A DNA stretch of 64,000 nucleotides from the NCBI RefSeq assembly GCF_003344965.1, contig NZ_CP031194.1:372001-436000 (forward strand), written 5' to 3'. The position numbers and the translations under genes were made by a program. Below the pieces are notes generated by a model. It was given only the letters and a program-made list of their open reading frames with translations. It ran no database searches and was not told the origin of the DNA. The DNA comes from Streptomyces paludis (GTDB lineage Bacteria > Actinomycetota > Actinomycetes > Streptomycetales > Streptomycetaceae). Shown piece by piece: positions 37,450 to 45,300 of this stretch. Every line of letters begins with the position of its first letter. Within the stretch, counting starts at the first letter, position 1.

Positions 37450-40400
37450 CTATCGGTTCGGCGGGCGGAAGTGGCCGGCCCAGAACGTGCTCATCTCCGC
37501 CACATGGGCGGGGACCAGGGGGTGTTTGCGGCAGGCGGCGGCGAGGTGGTCGAGGCGCAGCGCGATACCGCGTCGCGCCACGTCCGGGCGGGCCACCGGC
37601 GCGGGCCGCTCGGTCAGTTCGAACGACGGCCCGGCGGTCGAGCCCCGGCGCCCCGAGGGGAGGGTCACCAGCAGCTCCGCCAGGGGGCGCATCAGGCCGG
37701 TCATCATGTCGATGGCCGCGTTCATCAGGTCGGAGCGCCGCAGGCTCCCGTCCGGGCGCTCCCCGAAGTGCTGGGCCATGAGCTGGAGGGCCATGAAGTA
37801 CGAGCGGTTGAACAGCTCCATGACCGACCGGGCGTCGGGATCGGTGACGGTCTCCATGGCCGGGTTTCCCTGCCCGAGGGTCGGGTTCCGTACGACGGGG
37901 TAGGCCGGATTCCACCGCTCGCGGACCGGGTGCGGGTGAGTGGTGGGGGCGGTGGGGGCGTCGTGGAGGAGATCGGAGATCCGCAGGAACGAGGTGTAGT
38001 GGGACTCCTCGGTGTGCGTGTTGTCGGCAACGCGCGGGTCCGGGTTGAGCACCCCTCCCTCGCCCTGCTCGGTGATGACGTCGATCGCGAAGAGCGCGCT
38101 GGGCAGGTCGTCCACCTCCAACTGGTAGTCGGGGTGGCGCCGGTTGACCGACTCCCGCAGGAAGAGATGGTGTTCCCCGCCTCCCCTGCCCTTCGCCACC
38201 AGGAACAGGTCCGGGACGCGCTCCAGGCCCTCCCGGATCTCCGCGTACAGCTCGCTCAGCGAGGCGTAGAGATGCCGACCGCCGGAGGTCCCGGATGCCG
38301 CCTCGGCCGCCACGGGTGCCCCCGACGGCTCCCCCCGCCGTACGTCACCGACGAGATGCGCCGGCCGTTCGATCCGGACGAACCGGTCGACACTGCCGGG
38401 TCCCAGCCGCTCCAGCGAGAAGTCCAGTGGCACCGGCAGCTCGTGGTTGACCGTGCCGAAGTCGATCCGGCGCACATGGAACGGTTCACCGAGGGCGGTG
38501 ATGATGTTGTTGACCAGCAGGAAGTGGATCATCTCCTCGCGGGCGACGGTCAGCAGCATGCCGCGGATGCCCTCGTCGAGGCTCTCCCCGCCGTCCCCGC
38601 AGGCGAGTTGGAGCTGCCGGTCCGTCCACGCGCCCCGCCGTACGTACTCCGCTCCCGCGCCATGGGTGGGCACCGAGTAGGCCGCGTACAAGTACTGGAG
38701 CATGACGGCGAGTTCGATCGCGGCGGCCTCGCGCAGGGTCGCGACGAGACGGCCGCGGGTGGTGATCCGCCCGGTGCGGCGGGCGGTGGCGGGCACCGGC
38801 AGGAGGACCTCGTCCGGCCGCTGTTGGTGGCGCAGATACGCCAGCAGGAGCTGTGCCTTCGGCGCGGAGAGGTCCCGGGTCGGTGGCATGTAGTACGTCT
38901 TGGCCTTGTTGCGCGGATCGCACATCTGCCAGATCAGCTTCGCGTACGTCTCCACCTTGCACCGGTCGGCCAGGCTGAAGACCTCCGCGTTCATGAAGGA
39001 GTACAGGTGCTCGTAGTACGCGAAGACCTCCGTGTACACGAGGTCGAACGTCGCCTCCTCGCAGCCGCTCCCGGCACCGGCCAGCCGCCAGTCGTCCGGC
39101 AGCACCCGCACCGACAGATACCCGGCGCCGGACCAGTAGCCGAGCGCGTCGTCGTGGTCGTGCCCGAGGGCGGCGGAGCCGGGGAGGTCCGGGTCGCAGG
39201 GCAGGTCGGCGGCGCCGGTGGACAGCAGCACGCGGCTGGTGCCGGCCGCCCCGCCCCGCAGGGTGAACCACCCCTGTCCCGTACCGTCCGTGTCCAGGGC
39301 GCAGGCGCTCGCCCAGGTCCCGGAGCCGTCCCGCCGGCCCGCGCGCAGCCGGACGATGTCGAGGTCGGAGCACCGCGCCTCGGGGGAGCGCGCGGCCGGA
39401 TGGCGCGGGAGGGCCCGGGGGTTGAAGAACTGCCGTACGCCGATCCCTTCGACGGCGCGGGGCCGGCCCCGTACGAAGGACCGTACGCGTACCTCGATGT
39501 CGTGGTCCGCGTCCTCCGGGTCCCGGGGGTGCTCCAGGAAGAGGCACGCGTCGTCGGCCTGGACATTGATCTCCTTCTCGCGCAGGTACGTCACCGGTCC
39601 GCCGGGGCCGGTGCCCACCAGGTGCAGTGCCTCCCCGGCCGCCGCGCTCGCCGGCAGCTCGATGGGGACGGTCACCAGGCCGCCGGCCAGGACGTACGCC
39701 TCCCCCAGATACGCCTGCCGGGGCACCCGGGCCACCAGCCGGCCGCTGTCCGCCGTGCGCAGTTCGAGATCGCCGAGGTCGGTCCGCGCCGGGCCGGGGC
39801 CGAGGATCGCGGTGATCATGTTGAGGGTGGCGTGTTCGTCCGTCAGCTCGACGGTGAGGTGGTGCAGCCCTTCGTGTGTTCGGCCGTACGAGGTCCCGGG
39901 CGCGCGCCGGTCCGGGACGAGCAGGCGGCCCGCCGGGTACGTACGCGGCTCGTACGGGCGCCAGGGCGCGATCGTCCCGTGCAGCCGCCACCGGCCCGGC
40001 CGGTCGGGAGCCTCCGGGGCGGACGGGTGGCTCAGCGCGAACTGCACTACCAGGCCGCCGGATTGCCCGTCGTCCGCCGTCGCGCGCAGCCGCCGTACGG
40101 CCGGTGAGTCGGCGGCCCCGTCGAGCCAGGTCAGCTCCTCGCGCTCGGTCACGAACTGGTGGACCACGGACCGGTACGGCCGCCTCACCGGCCACCGGTC
40201 ACCGGCGTCATCACCGGTGTCACGCGTACACCCGGTGTCGTGCCACCGCGGCGGCTGGAAGCCGTGGACGGCCCCGGTGGCCATGTATCCGACGTCGTGG
40301 GAGCGGCCGTCGCGTCCGAAGCAGAACTGTCCGACCATGAGCGTCGTGGTCCCGTCGCACGACGGATCGACGTCGAAGACGCGCGCCCGGTTGACCGTGG

Positions 40401-40782
40401 TGGCGAGGTACTCGTTGTAGTGCCCCCACATGTCGACACCGCGGCCCACCACCGGGTCGGCGGTGTCGATGTCACCCGCGCGCACCTCGACACCGACGAT
40501 CCGCGCGTCCACCGCGAAGTGCCCGTTGCCCGCGAAGTCGTCGCCCTTGGCCGCGCTGAAGGGCCCGTCGGGCGTGGGTGCCCCCGTACGGTCGCGGCGC
40601 GGCCCCAGCTGTTCGAGGTAGTCGTGGTACTCGCCGGGCGGGCGGTGTGCCGGGAAGGGCTGCCCGTCGGCGGTGAGCGCCGTGTTCGTCGCCAGATCGA
40701 CCAGGCCGGACCGCGGGCCGGTGGGCAGATGGGTCGTCGCCACACCGCGGAAGTGCAGCCGGGGCACGTCGAAGACGCTCAC
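37450..40782 (-). CDS. staD: Chromopyrrolic acid synthase StaD (RebD/VioB family)
   Basis: This 1110-residue heme protein joins two molecules of the imine formed by StaO into chromopyrrolic acid. The length and organisation are those of StaD/RebD. A large N-terminal region starts [19 protein letters not shown]-terminal ferritin-like domain (about residues 680-800) has the helical motifs [18 protein letters not shown] and [18 protein letters not shown]. This family occurs essentially only in bisindole pathways, so it is the strongest marker in the cluster. The GTG overlaps the staO stop (GTGA) and follows CGGAGGAG. Confidence 0.95.
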   Translation of the reverse strand: MSVFDVPRLHFRGVATTHLPTGPRSGLVDLATNTALTADGQPFPAHRPPGEYHDYLEQLGPRRDRTGAPTPDGPFSAAKGDDFAGNGHFAVDARIVGVEVRAGDIDTADPVVGRGVDMWGHYNEYLATTVNRARVFDVDPSCDGTTTLMVGQFCFGRDGRSHDVGYMATGAVHGFQPPRWHDTGCTRDTGDDAGDRWPVRRPYRSVVHQFVTEREELTWLDGAADSPAVRRLRATADDGQSGGLVVQFALSHPSAPEAPDRPGRWRLHGTIAPWRPYEPRTYPAGRLLVPDRRAPGTSYGRTHEGLHHLTVELTDEHATLNMITAILGPGPARTDLGDLELRTADSGRLVARVPRQAYLGEAYVLAGGLVTVPIELPASAAAGEALHLVGTGPGGPVTYLREKEINVQADDACLFLEHPRDPEDADHDIEVRVRSFVRGRPRAVEGIGVRQFFNPRALPRHPAARSPEARCSDLDIVRLRAGRRDGSGTWASACALDTDGTGQGWFTLRGGAAGTSRVLLSTGAADLPCDPDLPGSAALGHDHDDALGYWSGAGYLSVRVLPDDWRLAGAGSGCEEATFDLVYTEVFAYYEHLYSFMNAEVFSLADRCKVETYAKLIWQMCDPRNKAKTYYMPPTRDLSAPKAQLLLAYLRHQQRPDEVLLPVPATARRTGRITTRGRLVATLREAAAIELAVMLQYLYAAYSVPTHGAGAEYVRRGAWTDRQLQLACGDGGESLDEGIRGMLLTVAREEMIHFLLVNNIITALGEPFHVRRIDFGTVNHELPVPLDFSLERLGPGSVDRFVRIERPAHLVGDVRRGEPSGAPVAAEAASGTSGGRHLYASLSELYAEIREGLERVPDLFLVAKGRGGGEHHLFLRESVNRRHPDYQLEVDDLPSALFAIDVITEQGEGGVLNPDPRVADNTHTEESHYTSFLRISDLLHDAPTAPTTHPHPVRERWNPAYPVVRNPTLGQGNPAMETVTDPDARSVMELFNRSYFMALQLMAQHFGERPDGSLRRSDLMNAAIDMMTGLMRPLAELLVTLPSGRRGSTAGPSFELTERPAPVARPDVARRGIALRLDHLAAACRKHPLVPAHVAEMSTFWAGHFRPPNR

Positions 40783-42338
40783 GCCGACTCCTCCGAGCGG
40801 CTCGGCCGGGTGGTGGCGAACACCCGGCTCGCCCTCGGCGCGTACCACTCGATCTCGTGCGCGGCGTCGATCGCCGACTCGATCGCGCCCTCGATCCACG
40901 CGGGCTTCGACGAGCAGTGCTCACCGGCGAAGGAGAGCCCCCGCTGCGGCCGGGCCGCCTCCCGCCGCTCCGCCTCGCGCAGGGCCGCCTCCTGGTTCCA
41001 GCGGACGGTGGCGGCCCCCCAGGACCAGCGGTGGGTGCCCCAGTCGCGGCCCGCCATCCCCAGCACCATTCCGGGCCTGCGCAGTTCGGGGTGCATCACA
41101 CTCAGCTCCCGGGTGACCACCTCGTTCCGCTCGGCCTCGCTCAGCCGGCTGAGCACATCGGCGTCCGGCCCGATGCTGTAGCTCGCGAGGAGCACCGCGC
41201 CGAGCGCCGGATCGCCGTCGGCGGGCGGGTAGTACGTCTGCCGCACATGCCCGCCGGTGAAGGAGGCGCCCCCGCTGATCCCGTCCTTCTCCCAGAACGC
41301 CTCGCGGCAGTGGAAGGCGATCTTCGTCGCCGCCCAGTACTTCGTCTGATGGACGATGTCCAGCTTGTCCTGGTCGAAGCCGGTCAGCCGCATCCGCCGG
41401 AGCACCGTGAACGGAATGGTGCACACCACGTAGTCGCAGATCCGGGTGAGGGTCCTGACACCCTGCCGGATCCGCAGGATCACCGCGTCGTCCCGGACGT
41501 CGATGCCCACCACCTCCTGCCCGGTCACGATCTCCCCCCGGATCCGCGAGGCGAGCCGCCGGGGCAGCGCGTCCATCCCGTCGCGCAGCCGCACGATGGT
41601 GGAGCTGGTCTCGTCCAGCACATCGTCGAGGAAGCGTTCGAGGCGCGGCGGGCAGAACGACCGCACCTGGGGGTGGTCGGCGAAGAAGGCGTGCAGGTCG
41701 ATACGGTTACGGGCGCTGCCGCACCGGTAGGGGGTCAGGTCGATGTGATCGACGAGGTCCAGCAGCTCCACGCCGATCTCGTCGTGCAGTCCGTCGTAGA
41801 ACTGCCGGGGTGCGATGGCGCGGATGCTGGCGTCGAGCCAGGCGCCGAACAGCAGTGTGCTGTCCCGGTAGTGGCGGTTCGGCAGCCCGGCGGCGAACTC
41901 GTCGACGAGGGTCTCGTGCGCGTCGCGCACCCGGAGGTATCCGGTGGCACCGGGCAGATAGGCGGCGTCGTCGGAGAACAGCGTCCGGAATTCCCGCACT
42001 TGGTTCTGGAGGCCGAGTTCCGCGATGTAGTGCATGGTCAGCCGGTGTCCGGCGGGGATCCGCATCGCGCCCAGTTCGGCGAACGGCCCGGTCCTGCCGC
42101 CGCCACCGTCACCACCACCGCCGCCTCCCCCACCGCCGGCGGCGGTGTCGCCGGGAAACCGGTGGGTGTGGATGCGTCCGCCGATCTCGCGGCTTCCCTC
42201 GATGATCTGGACGTGGTGTCCGAGGCGCTCCAGCTCGTAGGCCGCGACCAGACCGGCGATGCCGGCGCCGATGACGGTGACCTTCTTCGGTCCGCGGATG
42301 GTGCCGCCCGGCCCGTCGATCTCCTGTAAGGGTGCCAT
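40779..42338 (-). CDS. staO: L-tryptophan oxidase StaO (flavin amine oxidase)
   Basis: This 519-residue FAD enzyme oxidises L-tryptophan to the indole-3-pyruvate imine that StaD dimerises. It has VIGAGIAGLVAAYELERLGH, IGGRIHTHRF, FAELGAMRIPAGH and a C-terminal SFAGEHCSSKPAWIEGAIES, matching RebO/StaO and L-amino-acid oxidases. The ATG at 42338 follows GGAGG and is preferred over an ATG 42 bases upstream that lacks a ribosome site. Two oddities: codon 4 is TTA (bldA-dependent in Streptomyces), and residues about 68-81 form a polyglycine insertion. It is the first gene of the ten-gene leftward operon. Confidence 0.93.
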   Translation of the reverse strand: MAPLQEIDGPGGTIRGPKKVTVIGAGIAGLVAAYELERLGHHVQIIEGSREIGGRIHTHRFPGDTAAGGGGGGGGGDGGGGRTGPFAELGAMRIPAGHRLTMHYIAELGLQNQVREFRTLFSDDAAYLPGATGYLRVRDAHETLVDEFAAGLPNRHYRDSTLLFGAWLDASIRAIAPRQFYDGLHDEIGVELLDLVDHIDLTPYRCGSARNRIDLHAFFADHPQVRSFCPPRLERFLDDVLDETSSTIVRLRDGMDALPRRLASRIRGEIVTGQEVVGIDVRDDAVILRIRQGVRTLTRICDYVVCTIPFTVLRRMRLTGFDQDKLDIVHQTKYWAATKIAFHCREAFWEKDGISGGASFTGGHVRQTYYPPADGDPALGAVLLASYSIGPDADVLSRLSEAERNEVVTRELSVMHPELRRPGMVLGMAGRDWGTHRWSWGAATVRWNQEAALREAERREAARPQRGLSFAGEHCSSKPAWIEGAIESAIDAAHEIEWYAPRASRVFATTRPSRSEESA

Positions 42339-42709
42339 CACGGATTGCCTCCAGTACGCGATGTCCAAGGCCGGGAACATGTGCTGGATGAACGCCCGCG
42401 TCTTGTCCCGGTCCCGGAAAGGGCGACGCCGGAAGTTGGCCTACCGGCAATTCTGTGCGCGGGGACGGCGCCCCCGTATCCCCCGGCGGACGGGGACACG
42501 GACGGTTCACGGGGCGGCCCGCCGGCCCGTCCGGGGTGCCGGGAGGGCGCCGTACCGCGTGAACGCGTGGGGTTTTCCGCGCACCGGGGCGAGGAGGGCG
42601 GTACGGGGCGATGCTGGCGTGCGTGACCGGGTGACACGGAGGAACGGTGACCGGGTCCCACGGCAGACGGACGGCAACCGGACGGCAACCGGAGGACGAG
42701 GAGGCGACG
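42339..42709. promoter_or_regulatory. Divergent control region between staO and staG
   Basis: This 371-base region holds the promoters for both arms of the cluster. A dyad GCCGG-N11-CCGGC lies at about 42430-42450, next to AT-rich AAGTTGG and CAATTCT segments. Direct repeats of ACGGCAACCGG stand just before the staG ribosome site (about 42671-42691). No gene was recognised in it. The pathway regulator StaR is expected to act here; the binding site is not identified. Confidence 0.55.
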
Positions 42710-44020
42710 TTGACGCGCGTGCTGATCGCGACCACACCGGCCCCTGGACATATCGTCAGCATGCTGGACGTCGCACGTGAGCTGACCCGGCGCGGGCATG
42801 AGGTGCGGTGGTACACCGGTCGCGCCTTCCAGCAACGGGTGGAGCAGGCCGGGGCGCGCTTCGAACCCATGGACGCCGCACTGGACTTCGGCGGGCTGAG
42901 CCGGGAGGAGGCGTTCCCCGCGCACGCCGGGCTGACCGGGATCGCCAGTTTCACGGTCGGGGTCCGGGACATCTTCTACCGGACCGCGCCGGACCAACTG
43001 GCCGACCTGCTGGCCGTGCTCGAACGGTTTCCGGCGGACTGTCTGCTCGCCGACGACATGTGTTACGGCGCCTGCTTCGCCGCCGAGCGCACCGGAATCC
43101 CGCTGGCCTGGCTGAGCAACTCGGTCTACATCCTGGGCAGTCGGGACACCGCCCCGCTCGGCCGGGGGCTGGGTCCCGGCGCCTCGCGGCTGGGCCGGGT
43201 GCGCAACGCGCTGCTGCGGTGCGCCGGGGACCGGGTGGTGCTGCGGGGTCTGCGCCGGGAGGCCGACCGGACCCGGGCGCTGGTGGGACTGGACCGGCTC
43301 GGGACCAGCGCCATGGAGAACATCGCGCGCCCGCCGGCCCTCTATCTGATGGGCACCGTGCCGTCCTTCGAGTTCCCCCGCAGCGATCTGCTCCCGGGCA
43401 CCCACTTCGTGGGCGGGCTGCTCGGGCTTCCCCCGGAGGACTTCGAACCGCCGCTCTGGTGGCCGGAGTTGCTGGGCGGCCGGCCGGTGGTGCTGATCAC
43501 GCAGGGCACCACGGCCAACGATGTCGGCCGGCTGCTCGTGCCGGCCGTCCGGGCGCTGGCCGACAGCGATGTCCTCGTCGTGGTCACCACCGGAAGCACC
43601 CTCGACGTCGGCCGGCTGCGTCCGCTGCCGGCCAATGTGCGGCTGGAGCGGTTCGTCCCGTACCACCATCTGCTGCCGCACGTGGATGTGATGGTGACGA
43701 ACGGGGGCTACAACGGTGTCAACGCGGCGCTCGCCCAGGGGGTGCCGCTGGTCGTCGCGCCGGGCTCGGAGGAGAACCCGGATGTGGCGGCGCGGGTCAA
43801 GTGGGCCGGGGCCGGGCTTGTCCTCGGCCGGCGGGCCGTGTCGGAGTCCCGGCTGCGCGGCGCGGTGACCACCGTACTGAACGACGAGCGCTACCGGCTG
43901 CGGGCACGCGCGCTGGCGCGGGAGCACCGGAGCCTCGACGCCCCGCGACGGGCCGCCGAACTCATCGAGTCCATGGCCGATTTCCAGGGCCAGATCCCCA
44001 CCGGAGGTATCGCACGGTGA
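42710..44020 (+). CDS. staG: Indolocarbazole N-glycosyltransferase StaG
   Basis: This 436-residue GT-B glycosyltransferase (family 1) attaches the deoxyamino sugar to one indole nitrogen. The N-terminus LTRVLIATTPAPGHIVSML is typical, and the C-terminal nucleotide-sugar region has THFVGGLL, RFVPYHHLLPHVDVMVTNGG and GVPLVVAPG. The TTG at 42710 follows AGGAGG with correct spacing; a GTG at 42719 is the alternative. It is the first gene of the rightward arm and overlaps staN by GTGA. Confidence 0.9.
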   Translation: MTRVLIATTPAPGHIVSMLDVARELTRRGHEVRWYTGRAFQQRVEQAGARFEPMDAALDFGGLSREEAFPAHAGLTGIASFTVGVRDIFYRTAPDQLADLLAVLERFPADCLLADDMCYGACFAAERTGIPLAWLSNSVYILGSRDTAPLGRGLGPGASRLGRVRNALLRCAGDRVVLRGLRREADRTRALVGLDRLGTSAMENIARPPALYLMGTVPSFEFPRSDLLPGTHFVGGLLGLPPEDFEPPLWWPELLGGRPVVLITQGTTANDVGRLLVPAVRALADSDVLVVVTTGSTLDVGRLRPLPANVRLERFVPYHHLLPHVDVMVTNGGYNGVNAALAQGVPLVVAPGSEENPDVAARVKWAGAGLVLGRRAVSESRLRGAVTTVLNDERYRLRARALAREHRSLDAPRRAAELIESMADFQGQIPTGGIAR

Positions 44021-45243
44021 ACGTCACGACGAAGACCGGCCTGGCGCACCCCCCCGAGACGGCCATGCCGACGGACCCGGGGCCCTTCGACTGCATGCCG
44101 GAGCTGCTGGCGGCGGCGCGGGTGGCGCCGGTCGTCCGGATCCCCTATCTCGGCCACCACGCCTGGGTCGTGTGCGATCCGGAGCTGGTACGGGCCGCGC
44201 TCACCCACCCCCAACTGGCCAAGGACGTCAGCCTCGTTCCCGACTGGATGCGCAGGCCGGGCCTGATGGTGGGATCGCAGCCGGACCCGGAGTACGCCCG
44301 CGCCATGATCATGAGCGACGGCGAGCACCACGCGCGGATCCGGCGGATGCACGCGCCGGTGCTGAGCCCGCGCAACACCGAGCAGTGGGGCGCGCGGGTC
44401 AGTGTCAAGGTCGACGGCTTCCTGGACGAGCTGGAGCGGTCCCACTCCGGTGTGTCCGGCGAGGTCAATGTGGTGACGGCCTACACCCACCGGATCCCGC
44501 TCGCCTTCATCTCCGAGATGCTCGGCCTGCCGCCGGAGGCGGAGCGGCAACTGCGCGCCATCACCGACATCATGCTCTACTCCTCCGACTACCCGGCGCG
44601 CACCGAGGCGGTCGGCGCGCTGTACGGGGCGGCCGAGGGCTGGGTACGCGACCCGGCGCCGCTGCGGGACGGGGTGATCACGGGGCTGCTGGCCTCCTCC
44701 GACGGGCCGGACGCGGCGGTCACCGAGGGCGAGGTCATCGTCTGGACCCTAGGGATGATCATCACCGGTTACGAGACGACCGGCAGTCTGATTTCCGCGT
44801 CGCTGTACGAGGCCCTGCGGCGCCCGGCGGAGGAGCGTCCGCGTACCGACGACGACATCCGGGCGTGGGTCGAGGAGACCCTCCGGGTGCACCCGCCGTT
44901 TCCGCACCCGACCTGGCGCTTCGCCACCGCCGATATCGATCTCGGCGGCTATCTGATCCCCAGGGGCGCTCCGGTGCAGGTCAGCATCGCGGCGGCGAAC
45001 CGTGAACCGGGCGAGGAGGCCGACAGCTTCGCCGCGGACCGGCAGGGGCAGGGGCATCTCACCTTCGGTCTCGGTATGCACTACTGCATCGGTGCTTCGC
45101 TGGTCCGGCTGGAGGCGCAGATCGCGGTGCGCGGTTTTCTGCGCCGCTTCCCCCGGGCGCGGCTGAGCGAGGACACCGCCGTCGGCTGGGAGTCGGAGTG
45201 GATGATCCGCCGGATGAGTGTTCTGCCCGCCACACTGACCTGA
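44017..45243 (+). CDS. staN: Cytochrome P450 StaN, second sugar C-N bond
   Basis: This 408-residue P450 forms the second bond between the sugar (C-5') and the other indole nitrogen, the step that distinguishes staurosporine from singly linked rebeccamycin-type compounds. It has an altered I-helix TGYETTG in place of AGxxT, an ETLR (ExxR) motif and FGLGMHYCIG with Cys357. The GTG overlaps the staG stop and follows GGAGG. It is distinct from StaP by position and sequence, in keeping with the known pairing of staG and staN. Confidence 0.88.
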   Translation: MNVTTKTGLAHPPETAMPTDPGPFDCMPELLAAARVAPVVRIPYLGHHAWVVCDPELVRAALTHPQLAKDVSLVPDWMRRPGLMVGSQPDPEYARAMIMSDGEHHARIRRMHAPVLSPRNTEQWGARVSVKVDGFLDELERSHSGVSGEVNVVTAYTHRIPLAFISEMLGLPPEAERQLRAITDIMLYSSDYPARTEAVGALYGAAEGWVRDPAPLRDGVITGLLASSDGPDAAVTEGEVIVWTLGMIITGYETTGSLISASLYEALRRPAEERPRTDDDIRAWVEETLRVHPPFPHPTWRFATADIDLGGYLIPRGAPVQVSIAAANREPGEEADSFAADRQGQGHLTFGLGMHYCIGASLVRLEAQIAVRGFLRRFPRARLSEDTAVGWESEWMIRRMSVLPATLT

Positions 45244-45300
45244 TGAGGAGGGCGGCGGGAGTGTGACGCCGTAAAGCCATGTGCCGTCAGGAGACCGTTG

